Of a DNA stretch of 64,000 bases, positions 25,430-34,450 are shown in pieces; within the stretch, counting starts at the first letter, position 1; each line of letters begins with the position of its first letter. Source of the stretch: Comamonas antarctica (GTDB lineage Bacteria > Pseudomonadota > Gammaproteobacteria > Burkholderiales > Burkholderiaceae_C). The notes below the pieces were generated by a model, which was not told the origin of the DNA, ran no database searches, and saw only the letters and a program-made list of their open reading frames with translations. The position numbers and the translations under genes are program-made. The DNA lies in assembly GCF_013363755.1 (NCBI RefSeq), contig NZ_CP054841.1, forward strand, positions 496,001 through 560,000. The letters run 5' to 3'.

Positions 25430-26755
25430 TCACAGCTTGGTGCGCACGTAATAGCGCTGCGGCAGGCCCCAGGCAATGATGATGCAGCTCACCACCAGCG
25501 CCGCGGCCAGCGCATACAGGCCCATCGAGGCGCTGCCGGTCACATCCTTGACCTTGCCGACCATATACGGGCTGATCAGGCCGCCGAGCTGGCCGATCGA
25601 GTTGATCAGCGCAATCCCCGCCGCCGCCGCCATGCCGGTGAGGAAGCGCTGCGGAAACACCCAGAACAGGCCGATGGCCGAGATCACGCCGGTCGCGGCA
25701 ATCGTCAGCCCGACCAGCAAGGCCGTGGTGTGCGCGCTGTACATGCCGCAGATGAAGTAGCCGATGCCTCCGGCCAGGGCGGTGAGCGCGAGGTGCCAGC
25801 GGCGCTCGCCGGTACGGTCGGAATTGCGGCCCAGCAGGATCATCACCACGCCGGCCACCAGATACGGGATGGCGGAGATCAGGCCGATGGCGAAGGTGTC
25901 CTGCGTGCCCGCGGTCTTGATCAGCTGCGGCATCCAGAACACCAGGCCGTAGATGCCGCCGGCCAGGCACATGTAGATCAGCGACAGCGTATAGGTGGCC
26001 GGCTCGCGCAGCGCGGCGGCGAAGTTGTGCGTGTCGGCTTCCTTGGCATCGCGCTCGACCAGGCCGCTCCAGAACTTCCTGTCGCCGGCGCTGAGCCATT
26101 TGGCGTGCGCGATCTCGTCGTCGAGATGGAACCAGACGATGATGCCGAGGATGATCGAGGGAATGCCTTCGAGCAGGAACAGCCACTGCCAGCCATGCAG
26201 GCCCATCGCACCGTCGGTGAACTTCATGATGCCGCCCGAGATCGGCCCGCCGATCACGCCGCAAAACGCAATGCCGGACATGAAGATGGTGTTGATGCGG
26301 CCCCGGCGCTGGGCGGGAAACCACTTGGTGAAGTAGTACAGCGCGCCCGGCACGAAGCCGGCCTCGAGCGCACCCACCAGGAAGCGGATGAAGTAAAAGC
26401 CCATCTCGCTGGTGACGAACATGGTGCAGGCCGAGGCAATGCCCCAGGTGACCATGATGCGCATGATCCAGACCCGGGCGCCGACCCGGCGCAGGATCAT
26501 GTTGCTCGGCACCTCGAACAGGAAGTAGCCGATGAAGAAGATGCTCGCGCCCAGCCCGTAGACCGCGTCCGAGAACCCGAGCTCGCTTTGCATCTGCAGC
26601 TTGGCGAAGCTGATGTTCACGCGGTCGAGGTAAGCCATCACCCAGCAGATCACCAGCAAGGGAATGAAGCGCCAGAAGACCTTGGTGTAGATCTGCTTCT
26701 CGCGCGATGCCTCCCCGATGTCCAACCCACTCTCCATGTGCAGTGCAGTGCTCAT
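25430..26755 (-). CDS. MFS transporter, anion:cation symporter (ACS) type
   Basis: A 441-residue major-facilitator protein with twelve expected helices. The first helix region RFIPLLVICWVMAYLDRVNIS is diagnostic of the ACS group that carries phthalate, glucarate, galactonate and similar acid sugars by proton symport. Loop motifs FEVPSNMILRRVGAR and WFPAQRRGR are also typical. The ATG follows AAAGGAGA. It is the third gene of an operon after an FAH hydrolase and a short-chain dehydrogenase, so it probably imports the sugar acid that these enzymes break down. Confidence 0.87.
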   Translation of the reverse strand: MSTALHMESGLDIGEASREKQIYTKVFWRFIPLLVICWVMAYLDRVNISFAKLQMQSELGFSDAVYGLGASIFFIGYFLFEVPSNMILRRVGARVWIMRIMVTWGIASACTMFVTSEMGFYFIRFLVGALEAGFVPGALYYFTKWFPAQRRGRINTIFMSGIAFCGVIGGPISGGIMKFTDGAMGLHGWQWLFLLEGIPSIILGIIVWFHLDDEIAHAKWLSAGDRKFWSGLVERDAKEADTHNFAAALREPATYTLSLIYMCLAGGIYGLVFWMPQLIKTAGTQDTFAIGLISAIPYLVAGVVMILLGRNSDRTGERRWHLALTALAGGIGYFICGMYSAHTTALLVGLTIAATGVISAIGLFWVFPQRFLTGMAAAAGIALINSIGQLGGLISPYMVGKVKDVTGSASMGLYALAAALVVSCIIIAWGLPQRYYVRTKL

Positions 26756-26821
26756 GCTTGTCTCCTTTTATTGGTATGCGGCGCCGCGCTGCGGCGGCGC
26801 CGTGGTGGCGTGGCTGGCGCC

Positions 26822-27574
26822 TCAGTAGGTGGCGCGCCCGCCGGACAGATCGAACACCGCGCCGGTGGTGAACGAGTTCTCGGCGCTCACCAGCCAGCCG
26901 ACCAGCGAGGCGATCTCGTCGACCTGCACGAAGCGCCCGCGCGGGATCTTCGACAGCATGTAGTCGATGTGCTGCTGCGACATCTGGTCGAAGATCCTGG
27001 TCTTGGCCGCGGCGGGCGTGATGGCGTTGACGGCGATGTCGTGGCCCGCGGTTTCCTTGCCGATGCTCTTGGTGAGCGCGATCACGCCGGCCTTGGAGGC
27101 GCTGTAGGCGCAGGCATTGGGGTTGCCCTCCTTGCCGGCGATCGAGGCCACGTTCACGACCCGGCCATAGCCGTGGTCGAGCATGCCCCTGACCAGCACC
27201 TTGTTGACGTTGAAGGTGCCGTTCAGGTTCACCTTGAGCACCTGCTCCCACTCGGCCTCGGAATAGTCCACGGTGGGCGCATTGGCGCCGGCGATGCCGG
27301 CGCTGTTGACCAGGATGGAGACCGGCCCCAGCGCGGCCGCGGTCTCGGCCGCGGCCTGTTCCACGCTGGCCAGGTCGGTGATGTCGGCAACCACGGTGTG
27401 CACCGCGCCCTGCCCTTGCAGCGCCTGCTGCGCGGCGTGCAGCGCGGCCGGGTCGCGGTCCCAGAGGGCCACGGCGGCGCCGCCCTTGAGCAGGCGCTGC
27501 GCCACGCACAGGCCGATGCCCTGGGCACCGCCCGTGACCACGGCCACCTTGCCGGCGAAATCGTATTGGTTCAT
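26822..27574 (-). CDS. Short-chain dehydrogenase, likely 2-keto-3-deoxy-sugar-acid type
   Basis: Classical SDR of 250 residues. Cofactor motif TGGAQGIG at 14-21, an acidic residue after the second strand (WDRD) that favours NAD+, NSAG at 90-93, and the catalytic S144, Y157, K161 (YSASK). The ATG at 27574 is preceded by GAGGAG; an earlier in-frame start at 27595 is not needed. Placed between an FAH-type hydrolase and an acid-sugar transporter, it matches the 2-keto-3-deoxy-L-fuconate/rhamnonate 4-dehydrogenase step of non-phosphorylated deoxy-sugar pathways. The alternative, a generic 3-oxoacyl reductase-like enzyme, fits the context less well. Confidence 0.85.
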   Translation of the reverse strand: MNQYDFAGKVAVVTGGAQGIGLCVAQRLLKGGAAVALWDRDPAALHAAQQALQGQGAVHTVVADITDLASVEQAAAETAAALGPVSILVNSAGIAGANAPTVDYSEAEWEQVLKVNLNGTFNVNKVLVRGMLDHGYGRVVNVASIAGKEGNPNACAYSASKAGVIALTKSIGKETAGHDIAVNAITPAAAKTRIFDQMSQQHIDYMLSKIPRGRFVQVDEIASLVGWLVSAENSFTTGAVFDLSGGRATY

Positions 27575-27584
27575 GGCAATCTCC

Positions 27585-28430
27585 TCAGGCGGCAACGACG
27601 CGTTGCTGTTGCTCGCCCAGGCCGTCGATGCCCAGGCGCATGGTCTGGCCCGCGCGCAGGTAGACCGGCTCGGGCTTGACGCCCATGCCGACTCCGGGCG
27701 GCGTGCCGGTGGAGATCACGTCGCCGGGGTACAGCGTCATGAAGTTGCTGAGGTAGGCAATGATTTCAGGCACCTTGAAGATCATCGTGGCGGTGCTGCC
27801 GTCCTGGTAGCGCTTGCCGTCGACTTCGAGCCACAGGCGCAGCTGGTGCGGATCGGCAATCTCGTCCTTGCTGACCAGCCACGGGCCCGTGGGGCCGAAG
27901 GTATCGCAGCCCTTGCCCTTGTCCCAGGTGCCGCCGCGCTCGATCTGGTAGGCGCGCTCGGAGACATCGTTGACCACGCAGTAGCCCGCGACATGCTCCA
28001 TGGCCTGGGCTGCGTCGATATACGAAGCGGTCTTGCCGATCACCACGCCCAGCTCGACTTCCCAGTCGGTCTTGACCGAGCCGCGCGGAATGCGCACCTC
28101 GTCGTTGGGCCCGACCACGGCCGAAGTCCACTTGTTGAAGACCACCGGCTCCTGCGGAATCGGCATGTTCGATTCGGCGGCGTGGTCGGCGTAGTTCAGG
28201 CCGATGCAGATAAACTTGCCGATCCGGCCGACGCACGCGCCCAGGCGCGGCTGGCCCTCGACCAGCGGCAGCGTGGCCAGGTCCGTGGCCTGCAGCTGGG
28301 CGAAAGCCGGGCTGGCGAGGAACGGGCCGTCCACGTCGGCGGTCAGGCGGGAAATGTCCCGGATCCGGCCGTCCTGGTCCAGGACTCCGGGCTTCTCGGC
28401 ACCCTCGGGTCCGTAGCGCAACAATTTCAT
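27585..28430 (-). CDS. Fumarylacetoacetate-hydrolase family enzyme (2,4-diketo-3-deoxy acid type)
   Basis: A 281-residue FAH-superfamily enzyme that cleaves C-C bonds of 2,4-dioxo acids with a divalent metal. The family core is clear: FICIGLNYADHAAE, then the metal-binding glutamates in DWEVELGVVIG, NDVSERAYQIERGGTWDKGKG, and GDVISTGTPPGVGMG. The ATG follows GGAG. It lies 10 nt before the SDR gene. Together they resemble the last steps of L-fuconate or L-rhamnonate oxidation, where 2,4-diketo-3-deoxy acid is split to pyruvate (or lactate) plus a second fragment. The dehydratase that should precede them is not in the window. Confidence 0.85.
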   Translation of the reverse strand: MKLLRYGPEGAEKPGVLDQDGRIRDISRLTADVDGPFLASPAFAQLQATDLATLPLVEGQPRLGACVGRIGKFICIGLNYADHAAESNMPIPQEPVVFNKWTSAVVGPNDEVRIPRGSVKTDWEVELGVVIGKTASYIDAAQAMEHVAGYCVVNDVSERAYQIERGGTWDKGKGCDTFGPTGPWLVSKDEIADPHQLRLWLEVDGKRYQDGSTATMIFKVPEIIAYLSNFMTLYPGDVISTGTPPGVGMGVKPEPVYLRAGQTMRLGIDGLGEQQQRVVAA

Positions 28431-28461
28431 CAGGCGTCTCCATCAGCTTCATTGGGATGGA

Positions 28462-28479
28462 ACGCAGTTTAGAAGCCGC
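28462..28479 (-). promoter_or_regulatory. Shared promoter-like element upstream of the FAH operon
   Basis: The 18 bases here are identical to those at 50247-50264 in front of the TPP-enzyme gene. Read on the minus strand they contain TTCTAAACT, a good -10 element, about 30 nt upstream of each minus-strand start. The two divergent regulons otherwise differ. I read it as a recurring promoter core. Confidence 0.5.
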
Positions 28480-28521
28480 GCAGGCGGCGGCCGATGCAAA
28501 ACAGGCCGCGCAGACAACACA

Positions 28522-29505
28522 ATGGAATCTCCAGACAAACCCGATCAGGACAATCCCCAGCTCGCCAGCCTGCATGCGATGGGCGGACGGCTCAAGTTCA
28601 AGCAGCTCAAGCTGCTGATCGCCATCGAGGACATGGGCTCGGTGCACCAGGCAGCGGCGCTGCTGCACATGTCACAGCCCGGCGTGAGCAAGGCGCTCAA
28701 GGAGATCGAGGAGGCGATGGGCGTGGCGCTGTTCGCGCGCACGCACCAGGGTCTGGTGCCGACCGAGATGGGCTGCTGCGCGATCCGCTATGCGCGGCTG
28801 ATGCTGTCGAGCCTGTCGCACATGCACCAGGAGCTGCTGAACCTGTCGCGGACCTCGGGACTGCGCATTGCCGTCGGCACCATTGCCGGGGCGCTGGCGG
28901 CGGTGCTGGCGAACGCGCTGATTGCCTTCCAGCAGTTGCACCCCGAGGTCACCGTGGAGCTGCAGGAAGGCACCAGCGCCGACCTGCTCGAAGGCCTGCA
29001 AAGCGGCCTGCTCGACCTGGCGCTGTGCCGTACCTCGGTCGCCAGGCGCACCGATCTGTTTCACTTCGAATGGCTGCACGACGAGGAAGTCGCGGTGGCC
29101 GTGTCGCCCATGCATGCCCTGAGCCGGACCCGCGATGTGCGCTGGCAGCAGGTGGTGCAGTACCCGTGGATCCTGTTTCCCGGCCACATGCCGCTGCGCA
29201 CGCTGCTCGAGCGCGAAGCCGCGAGCAATGGCGTGGCGCTGGAGTGCACGCCGGTGGAGACCGCCTCGACCTTTGCCACGGCCTTGCTGCTCAACAAGAG
29301 CCCGCAAATGGTGGCGCTGATGTCGCTGGAGACGCTGGAGTTCTTCGCGGCGCGCGGCACGGTCGCGCGGCTGGATTTGCGCGTCAACGCCAGCGCCGAG
29401 CCCTATGGCATCGTCACGCGCGCCGGCGCCGTGCAGCCGCCCGCCGTGGCGGCGCTCATGGACTGTATTCGCCGGCAGGCGGCGGCAGGACGGAATCCGG
29501 CGTGA
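28522..29505 (+). CDS. LysR-family regulator of the sugar-acid operon
   Basis: LysR-type regulator of 327 residues. The helix-turn-helix lies at about 26-85 (LKFKQLKLLIAIEDMGSVHQ, HMSQPGVSKALKEIEE), and the effector domain shows IAVGTIAGALAAVLANALIAF and LLEGLQSGLLDLALCR. It is similar to the GbpR/CbbR-like group that opens with a 15-residue extension. It is divergent from the FAH-SDR-MFS operon across a 91-nt promoter, the classic LysR arrangement, so it probably activates that operon with a pathway intermediate. Its last 50 nt overlap the convergent outer-membrane factor gene. Confidence 0.88.
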   Translation: MESPDKPDQDNPQLASLHAMGGRLKFKQLKLLIAIEDMGSVHQAAALLHMSQPGVSKALKEIEEAMGVALFARTHQGLVPTEMGCCAIRYARLMLSSLSHMHQELLNLSRTSGLRIAVGTIAGALAAVLANALIAFQQLHPEVTVELQEGTSADLLEGLQSGLLDLALCRTSVARRTDLFHFEWLHDEEVAVAVSPMHALSRTRDVRWQQVVQYPWILFPGHMPLRTLLEREAASNGVALECTPVETASTFATALLLNKSPQMVALMSLETLEFFAARGTVARLDLRVNASAEPYGIVTRAGAVQPPAVAALMDCIRRQAAAGRNPA

Positions 29506-30931
29506 CGACCGGCACGCCGCCGCCCAGCACGCGGTACAGCGTGGCCAGCGCGTTCAGCTGATCAAGCCGGTTCTGCTGCAGCGCCAGTTCGGCGGCGCGG
29601 CGGCGCTCCTGGGCATCGAGCCACAGGCGCAGCGCCGAGGCGCCGGTGCGGTAGCGCACTTCATAGAGCCGCTCGGCCTCGCGCGCCGCCGCCAGCTGCA
29701 GCGCCAGTTGCTCGCCCTGCTGCGCCTGCTGGCTGCGCGCCGACAGCGCGTTCTCGACATCGGCCAGCGCGGCGTAGAGCGTCTGGCGGAAGTTCACCAC
29801 CGCTTCGGCGTACTGCGCGCTGGCCAGCTCGCCCGACAGCTGCATTTCGCGCTGGCGCAGGAACGGCAGGTTCAGCCCCGCGCCCAGCGCGGCCACGGGA
29901 TTCGACAGCAGATTCAGCAGCGCCGTGCTGGAGGTGCCGAGCTGGCCGGTGAGCGTGAGCGACGGGTAGTAGCTCGCGCGCGTGGCGTCGCCGCTCGCAA
30001 GAACACTGCGCAGCCGCGCCTCGGCCGCGCGCAGGTCGGGCCGGCGCGCCAGCAGCGCGGCCGGCACGCCCGCGGCCACGGCCGGCAGCGCGCCCTCGGG
30101 CAGGTGCTGCGCGGGCTGCGGCAGCAGCCGCACGAGCGTCGCATCGCCCGGCGGCGCATCGAGCAGCACGGCAATCGCATTGCGTGTTTCCACGCGCTGC
30201 TGCTCCAGTTGCGCCATCACCGCGCGCTGTCCGGCCACGGTCTGCTCGGCCTCGCGCAGCTCCAGCGCCGACACCGCGCCAGCCGCGTATTGCGCGCGCA
30301 CCAGCTGCTGCGTGCGCAGCGAATAGGCCAGGCTCTCCTGGCTGCTGGCCAGGCGCAGCTGCAGATAGCCCAGTTGCCAGTACAGCCCGGCGGCCGTGCC
30401 AGCCAGGGCCTGGGCCGTGGCTTCAAGGTCCTCGGCGCTGGCGCGCGCCGACCATTCGGCGGCGTCGCGCGTGCGCGCCACGCGGCCCCATAGATCGAGC
30501 TCGTAGCTGGCCGCCAGCGTCGCGCCGCTGCTGCGCGCCGTGGCGTTGCCGCTGCCTTCGAGCCGGCGCGAGGCATTGCTGCTCACGCTGCCCGACAGCG
30601 TGGGCGCGAGCGCCGTGGCGGCAATGCCGGCCTGCAGCTGCGCCTGGCGCACGCGCCAGGCCGCGGCCCCGAGGTCGTTGTTGCGCGCCAGCGCGGTTTC
30701 CACCAACTGGTCCAGCGCCGGGTCGTTGAACTGGCGCCACCAGCGTTCGGGCAGCGCTGTCGCCTGGGCGGGTTGCGGCTGCTGCTGCCAGGCGGCGGGC
30801 AGCACGGCGGCCGGTGTCTCGTAAGCCGAATGCGTGCCGGCGCAGCCGGCCAGCAGCAGGGCCAAAGCCATCGGCGCCAGCCGCAGGGCCTCGATTGCAG
30901 GGATGCGATTCTTGCTCATCTCGTTCGTCAT
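29456..30931 (-). CDS. RND/MacAB-type outer-membrane factor lipoprotein (NodT family)
   Basis: TolC/OprM-like outer-membrane channel of 491 residues. A lipoprotein signal ends in LLLAGCAGT near residue 28. Two OEP repeats follow, with the family landmarks [53 protein letters not shown] and [15 protein letters not shown]. The ATG at 30931 overlaps the macB stop as ATGA; a second ATG at 30919 is possible. It forms the exit duct for the MacAB pump encoded upstream. The 3' end overlaps the convergent LysR gene by 50 nt. Confidence 0.9.
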   Translation of the reverse strand: MTNEMSKNRIPAIEALRLAPMALALLLAGCAGTHSAYETPAAVLPAAWQQQPQPAQATALPERWWRQFNDPALDQLVETALARNNDLGAAAWRVRQAQLQAGIAATALAPTLSGSVSSNASRRLEGSGNATARSSGATLAASYELDLWGRVARTRDAAEWSARASAEDLEATAQALAGTAAGLYWQLGYLQLRLASSQESLAYSLRTQQLVRAQYAAGAVSALELREAEQTVAGQRAVMAQLEQQRVETRNAIAVLLDAPPGDATLVRLLPQPAQHLPEGALPAVAAGVPAALLARRPDLRAAEARLRSVLASGDATRASYYPSLTLTGQLGTSSTALLNLLSNPVAALGAGLNLPFLRQREMQLSGELASAQYAEAVVNFRQTLYAALADVENALSARSQQAQQGEQLALQLAAAREAERLYEVRYRTGASALRLWLDAQERRRAAELALQQNRLDQLNALATLYRVLGGGVPVVTPDSVLPPPAGEYSP

Positions 30932-32937
30932 TCGCGCGCCAGCGCATCGATGGGGTTGAGGCGGGCCGCGCTGCGCGCCGGCAGGAAGCCGAACACCACG
31001 CCGATCAGCGTCGAGCAGGCAAACGCCCAGAACATGGAGCTGGTGGAGAACGCCAGCGGCACGGCCGGCACCAGGCTGGTGATCAGCGCCCCCAGTCCCA
31101 GCGCGATGCCGATGCCCAGGGCGCCGCCGAGCAGGCACACCAGCACCGCCTCGATCAGGAACTGCTGCTGGATGTCGCCCTGGCGCGCGCCCACGGCCAT
31201 GCGCACGCCGATCTCGCGCGTGCGCTCGGTCACCGACACCAGCATGATGTTCATCACGCCGATGCCGCCGACCATCAGCGAGATCACCGCGATCGAGGCC
31301 ACCAGCAGCGTCAGCGTCTGCGTGGTGTTCTCTATGGTCTGGCGGATGCTGTCGGTGTTGAGCACATAGAAGTCCTCGCGGCCGTGGCGCGTCTTGAGCA
31401 GCTGGTTGATGCCCTGCTCGGCCGCGGCCATGGGCGCGCTGTCGGACACGCGCACGGTGATGCTGCGCAGGTAGTTCTGCCCGACGATGCGGCCCATGGC
31501 CGTGGTGTAGGGCACCCAGACGTTGAGCGCCTCGGAGTTGCCGAAGGCGTTCTCGCTCTTGGCCGCGACGCCGATCACGCGCACCGGCACGCTGCCCAGC
31601 AGCAGCACCTCGCCCACCGGGTTGGCCAGGTTCGGGAACAGCTTGGCGCGGGTGTTGTCGTCGATCACCGCGACCTGCTGCAGCTGCTGCACCGCGTCGC
31701 GCTCGAACACGCTGCCCTGCGCCAGCTTCACCGCCTTGACGCGGAAGTACTGTTCGCCCACGCCGTTCACCGTGCCGGTGAGCTCCACGTTGCGCCAGCG
31801 AAAGCGCGTGGCCGTGCTGACATTGGGCGTGACGCTGTCGACATAGGGCTGGGCGGCGAGCGCCTCGGCGTCGCTGGGCACCAGCGTGCGTACCGCCGCC
31901 GCGCGCACGTCGCCGAAGCCCGCGCCCGAGAACACCTCGATGGTGTTGGTGCCGATGGCGCTGATGTCCGACAGCACCTTCTTTTGCGCCCCCGTGCCCA
32001 GCGCCACCACCGACACCACCGAGGCGATGCCGATGATGATGCCCAGCATGGTGAGGAAGGTGCGCAGCCGGTGCGCGTTCATCGCCAGCAGCGCCATGTG
32101 GAAGGCTTCGCGGAAGCGGTCGCCAAAGGCCGACACGCGCGCCGCCAGGCCGGTGGCCGGGGCGCCCGCGGCGGGCAAGGCGCGCTGGCGGGGCGCGGCG
32201 GCATGCTCGCGGCGCGTGTCGCCGACGATCACGCCGTCGCGGATCTCGATCACGCGCTCGGCATGCGCGGCCACGCCCATGTCGTGCGTGACGATGATCA
32301 CCGTGTGGCCCTCGGCATGCAGCTCCTCGAGGATCTTCATGACCTCGGCGCCCGACTGCGTGTCGAGCGCGCCCGTCGGCTCGTCGGCCAGGATCACGCT
32401 GCCGCCGTTCATCAGCGCGCGCGCGATCGACACGCGCTGCTGCTGCCCGCCCGAGAGCTTGCCCGGCGTGTGGTGCATGCGCTCGCCCAGGCCCAGGCGC
32501 TCGAGCAGCGCGGCCGAACGCGCATGGCGCTGCGCCCGCGTGCGGCCCGCATATACCGCCGGCACCTCGACATTGCCCTGCGCCGTGAGGTCCGACAGCA
32601 GGTGGTAGCGCTGGAAGATGAAGCCGAAGTGCTCGCGCCGCAGCTCGGCCAGCTCGTCGGGCAGGAGTTCGCGCGTCTCGCGCCCGGCAACGCGGTAGCT
32701 GCCGCGTGTGGGCGTGTCCAGGCAGCCCAGGATGTTCATCAGCGTCGATTTGCCCGAACCGGACTGGCCGACGATGGCCACCATCTCGCCGGCCTGCACC
32801 GTGAGGTCGATGTCCTTGAGCACTGCGAGCATCTGGTCGCCCGCGGGAAACTCGCGCGTCACGCCGCGGATTTCCAGCAGCGCCCCGCCCGAAGCGGCCG
32901 TATTCATCTCGGATCGCATGGCCTGCGCTCCCCTCAT
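30928..32937 (-). CDS. macB: MacB-type ABC exporter (ATPase-permease fusion)
   Basis: Half-transporter of 669 residues. The N-terminal ATPase has Walker [10 protein letters not shown] near 49-57, signature LSGGQQQR, Walker [13 protein letters not shown] and switch H in VTHDMG. A linker leads to the first membrane helix ([23 protein letters not shown], about 290), a large periplasmic domain with the FtsX-like core, and three C-terminal helices ending in [20 protein letters not shown]. MacB dimers drive a mechanical pump that expels macrolides, peptides or siderophores from the periplasm with MacA and an outer-membrane duct. Start and stop overlap both neighbours as ATGA. Confidence 0.93.
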   Translation of the reverse strand: MRGAQAMRSEMNTAASGGALLEIRGVTREFPAGDQMLAVLKDIDLTVQAGEMVAIVGQSGSGKSTLMNILGCLDTPTRGSYRVAGRETRELLPDELAELRREHFGFIFQRYHLLSDLTAQGNVEVPAVYAGRTRAQRHARSAALLERLGLGERMHHTPGKLSGGQQQRVSIARALMNGGSVILADEPTGALDTQSGAEVMKILEELHAEGHTVIIVTHDMGVAAHAERVIEIRDGVIVGDTRREHAAAPRQRALPAAGAPATGLAARVSAFGDRFREAFHMALLAMNAHRLRTFLTMLGIIIGIASVVSVVALGTGAQKKVLSDISAIGTNTIEVFSGAGFGDVRAAAVRTLVPSDAEALAAQPYVDSVTPNVSTATRFRWRNVELTGTVNGVGEQYFRVKAVKLAQGSVFERDAVQQLQQVAVIDDNTRAKLFPNLANPVGEVLLLGSVPVRVIGVAAKSENAFGNSEALNVWVPYTTAMGRIVGQNYLRSITVRVSDSAPMAAAEQGINQLLKTRHGREDFYVLNTDSIRQTIENTTQTLTLLVASIAVISLMVGGIGVMNIMLVSVTERTREIGVRMAVGARQGDIQQQFLIEAVLVCLLGGALGIGIALGLGALITSLVPAVPLAFSTSSMFWAFACSTLIGVVFGFLPARSAARLNPIDALARE

Positions 32938-34139
32938 CGCGGCGGCGGGCCGCCCGGCATGCCGCCGCGCCTGGCCGCGGGCGCGGCCGCGGCGTCGCCC
33001 AGCACCACCTGCTCGCCCGCGGCCAGCCCTTCGGTGATCTCGGCCGTGACGTTGTTGTTGAGCCCGACCCTGACCTGGCGCGGCTGGGCGTTGCCCGCGG
33101 CGTCGAGCACGCGCAGCGTGGTGCTGCCGTCGGCATGGCGCTCGCCCAGCGCGGCCGATGGTATGGTCACCACCCCCTTGGCCTCGGCACGCACGATGTA
33201 CACCTGCGCGGTCATCGAGATGCGCAGCTTGCCGTCGGGATTGGGCACGTCGAACAGGCCGTTGTAGTAGACCGCCGTGGCCGTGGCGCTGCTGGCCGCG
33301 GTGCTGGCTGCCGTGGTCTCGGTGAGGATCGAGTCCGGCGCGGGCTCGACCGCGCGCAGCGTTGCCGCGTAGCGTTGCTCAGGCTCGCCCAGGATGGTGA
33401 AGTAGACCTTCTGGCCGGGCTGGACGCGCACCACATCGGCCTCGGAGATCTGCGCCTTGACGGTCATCGAGTCGACCTTGGCCAGCTTGATGATGGTCGG
33501 CGCGGCCTGGTTGGCGTTGACGGTCTGGCCCTCCTGCGTCACCACCGCCACCACCTGGCCGTCCATGGGCGCGACGATGCGCGTATAGCCCAGGTTGACC
33601 TTGGCGGTGTCGGCGGCAATTTCCGCCTGGCGCAGCTGCGCCTGCAGCGCGTCGATCTCGGCCAGCGTCGCGCGGTAGGTGGCCTCGGCGCTTTCGAGTT
33701 CGGACTGCGGGCCCGCATCGGCCGCGCGCAGCTGCTGCTGGCGCTTGTAGGCCTGCTCCACCTGCGACAGCGAGGCCTGGCGCGCACGCAGGTTGGCGCG
33801 CGCCGTGGCGAGCGCGGCCTCGGCGTTGCGCACCGTGTTCTGCTGCGTCATGGAGTCGATTTCGGCGATCAGCTGGCCTTGCTTGACGTTGTCGCCCAGC
33901 GCCACCTTCAGCGACTGGATCTGGCCAGACACCTGCGCGCCGACGCTGACCTGCTTGAAGGCCTGCAGCGTGCCGCTGGCCAGCACCGTGTCCTCGAGAT
34001 CGCCGGTGGCGGCCGGCGCGGAGATGAAACTGCCGGGCGGCTTGGCGGGAAAGAACTGCCACTTGACGAAGGCGGCCGCCGCGGCGGCCAGCACCAGGGC
34101 GATGCCGATGCGCTTGGAGGTTTTCTTGGAGATGGGCAT
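32934..34139 (-). CDS. macA: MacA-type periplasmic adaptor
   Basis: Membrane-fusion protein of 401 residues. An N-terminal helix (about 11-25) anchors it in the inner membrane; then a lipoyl half-motif ([27 protein letters not shown]), a long alpha-hairpin with heptad character (about 100-175), the second lipoyl half ([16 protein letters not shown]) and beta-barrel and membrane-proximal domains follow. The C-terminus ends in a Gly/Pro-rich tail. It is the first gene of macA-macB-OMF, joined by ATGA overlaps. Substrate cannot be told from sequence; divergence from glutathione reductase suggests stress-linked expression at most. Confidence 0.9.
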   Translation of the reverse strand: MPISKKTSKRIGIALVLAAAAAAFVKWQFFPAKPPGSFISAPAATGDLEDTVLASGTLQAFKQVSVGAQVSGQIQSLKVALGDNVKQGQLIAEIDSMTQQNTVRNAEAALATARANLRARQASLSQVEQAYKRQQQLRAADAGPQSELESAEATYRATLAEIDALQAQLRQAEIAADTAKVNLGYTRIVAPMDGQVVAVVTQEGQTVNANQAAPTIIKLAKVDSMTVKAQISEADVVRVQPGQKVYFTILGEPEQRYAATLRAVEPAPDSILTETTAASTAASSATATAVYYNGLFDVPNPDGKLRISMTAQVYIVRAEAKGVVTIPSAALGERHADGSTTLRVLDAAGNAQPRQVRVGLNNNVTAEITEGLAAGEQVVLGDAAAAPAARRGGMPGGPPPR

Positions 34140-34450
34140 GGAGGGTGCGGTTCAAGGGTGGCCCGTGATGCCACGCGACGAAGCCGGTACCGGCAGGCTG
34201 CCGGGTCCGAGCGGTTGACCGGATGCATGTCCGGACCTGTCGGCAGTCCGTGGCATGCGGCCTCATGCTGAGGCACTGGGGTGGGGAGCGGGGTGCAGGC
34301 AGCGCCTGCACCGGGCTGCAATGATTCTAGGGTAAACCTGGACTGGTCTCGCCCCGGCCTGCGTAAGACGCTGGCGCATGGGCCCCTCGTCTGCGGGCCG
34401 ATAATGCTTCGATCCGGCCAGGCGCGATCCTGCCTCTCCAACCTATCTGA
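34140..34450. promoter_or_regulatory. Divergent macA/gor intergenic region with hairpin
   Basis: This 311-bp gap carries both promoters. A perfect 9-bp inverted repeat GGTGCAGGC-AGC-GCCTGCACC (34292-34312) lies in the middle and could be an operator; it lacks a T-tract. CCTCA-TGC-TGAGG (34261-34273) is a smaller one. GATAAT at 34400-34405 is a likely -10 element for gor, without a good -35. No reading frame of note is seen. Confidence 0.45.

Noticed and set aside
30932..33136. An upstream extension that would fuse the outer-membrane factor to 735 extra residues
   Set aside because: The extension is an alternate frame of macB and macA; the real start is the ATG at 30931, which overlaps the macB stop and is followed by a lipoprotein signal.
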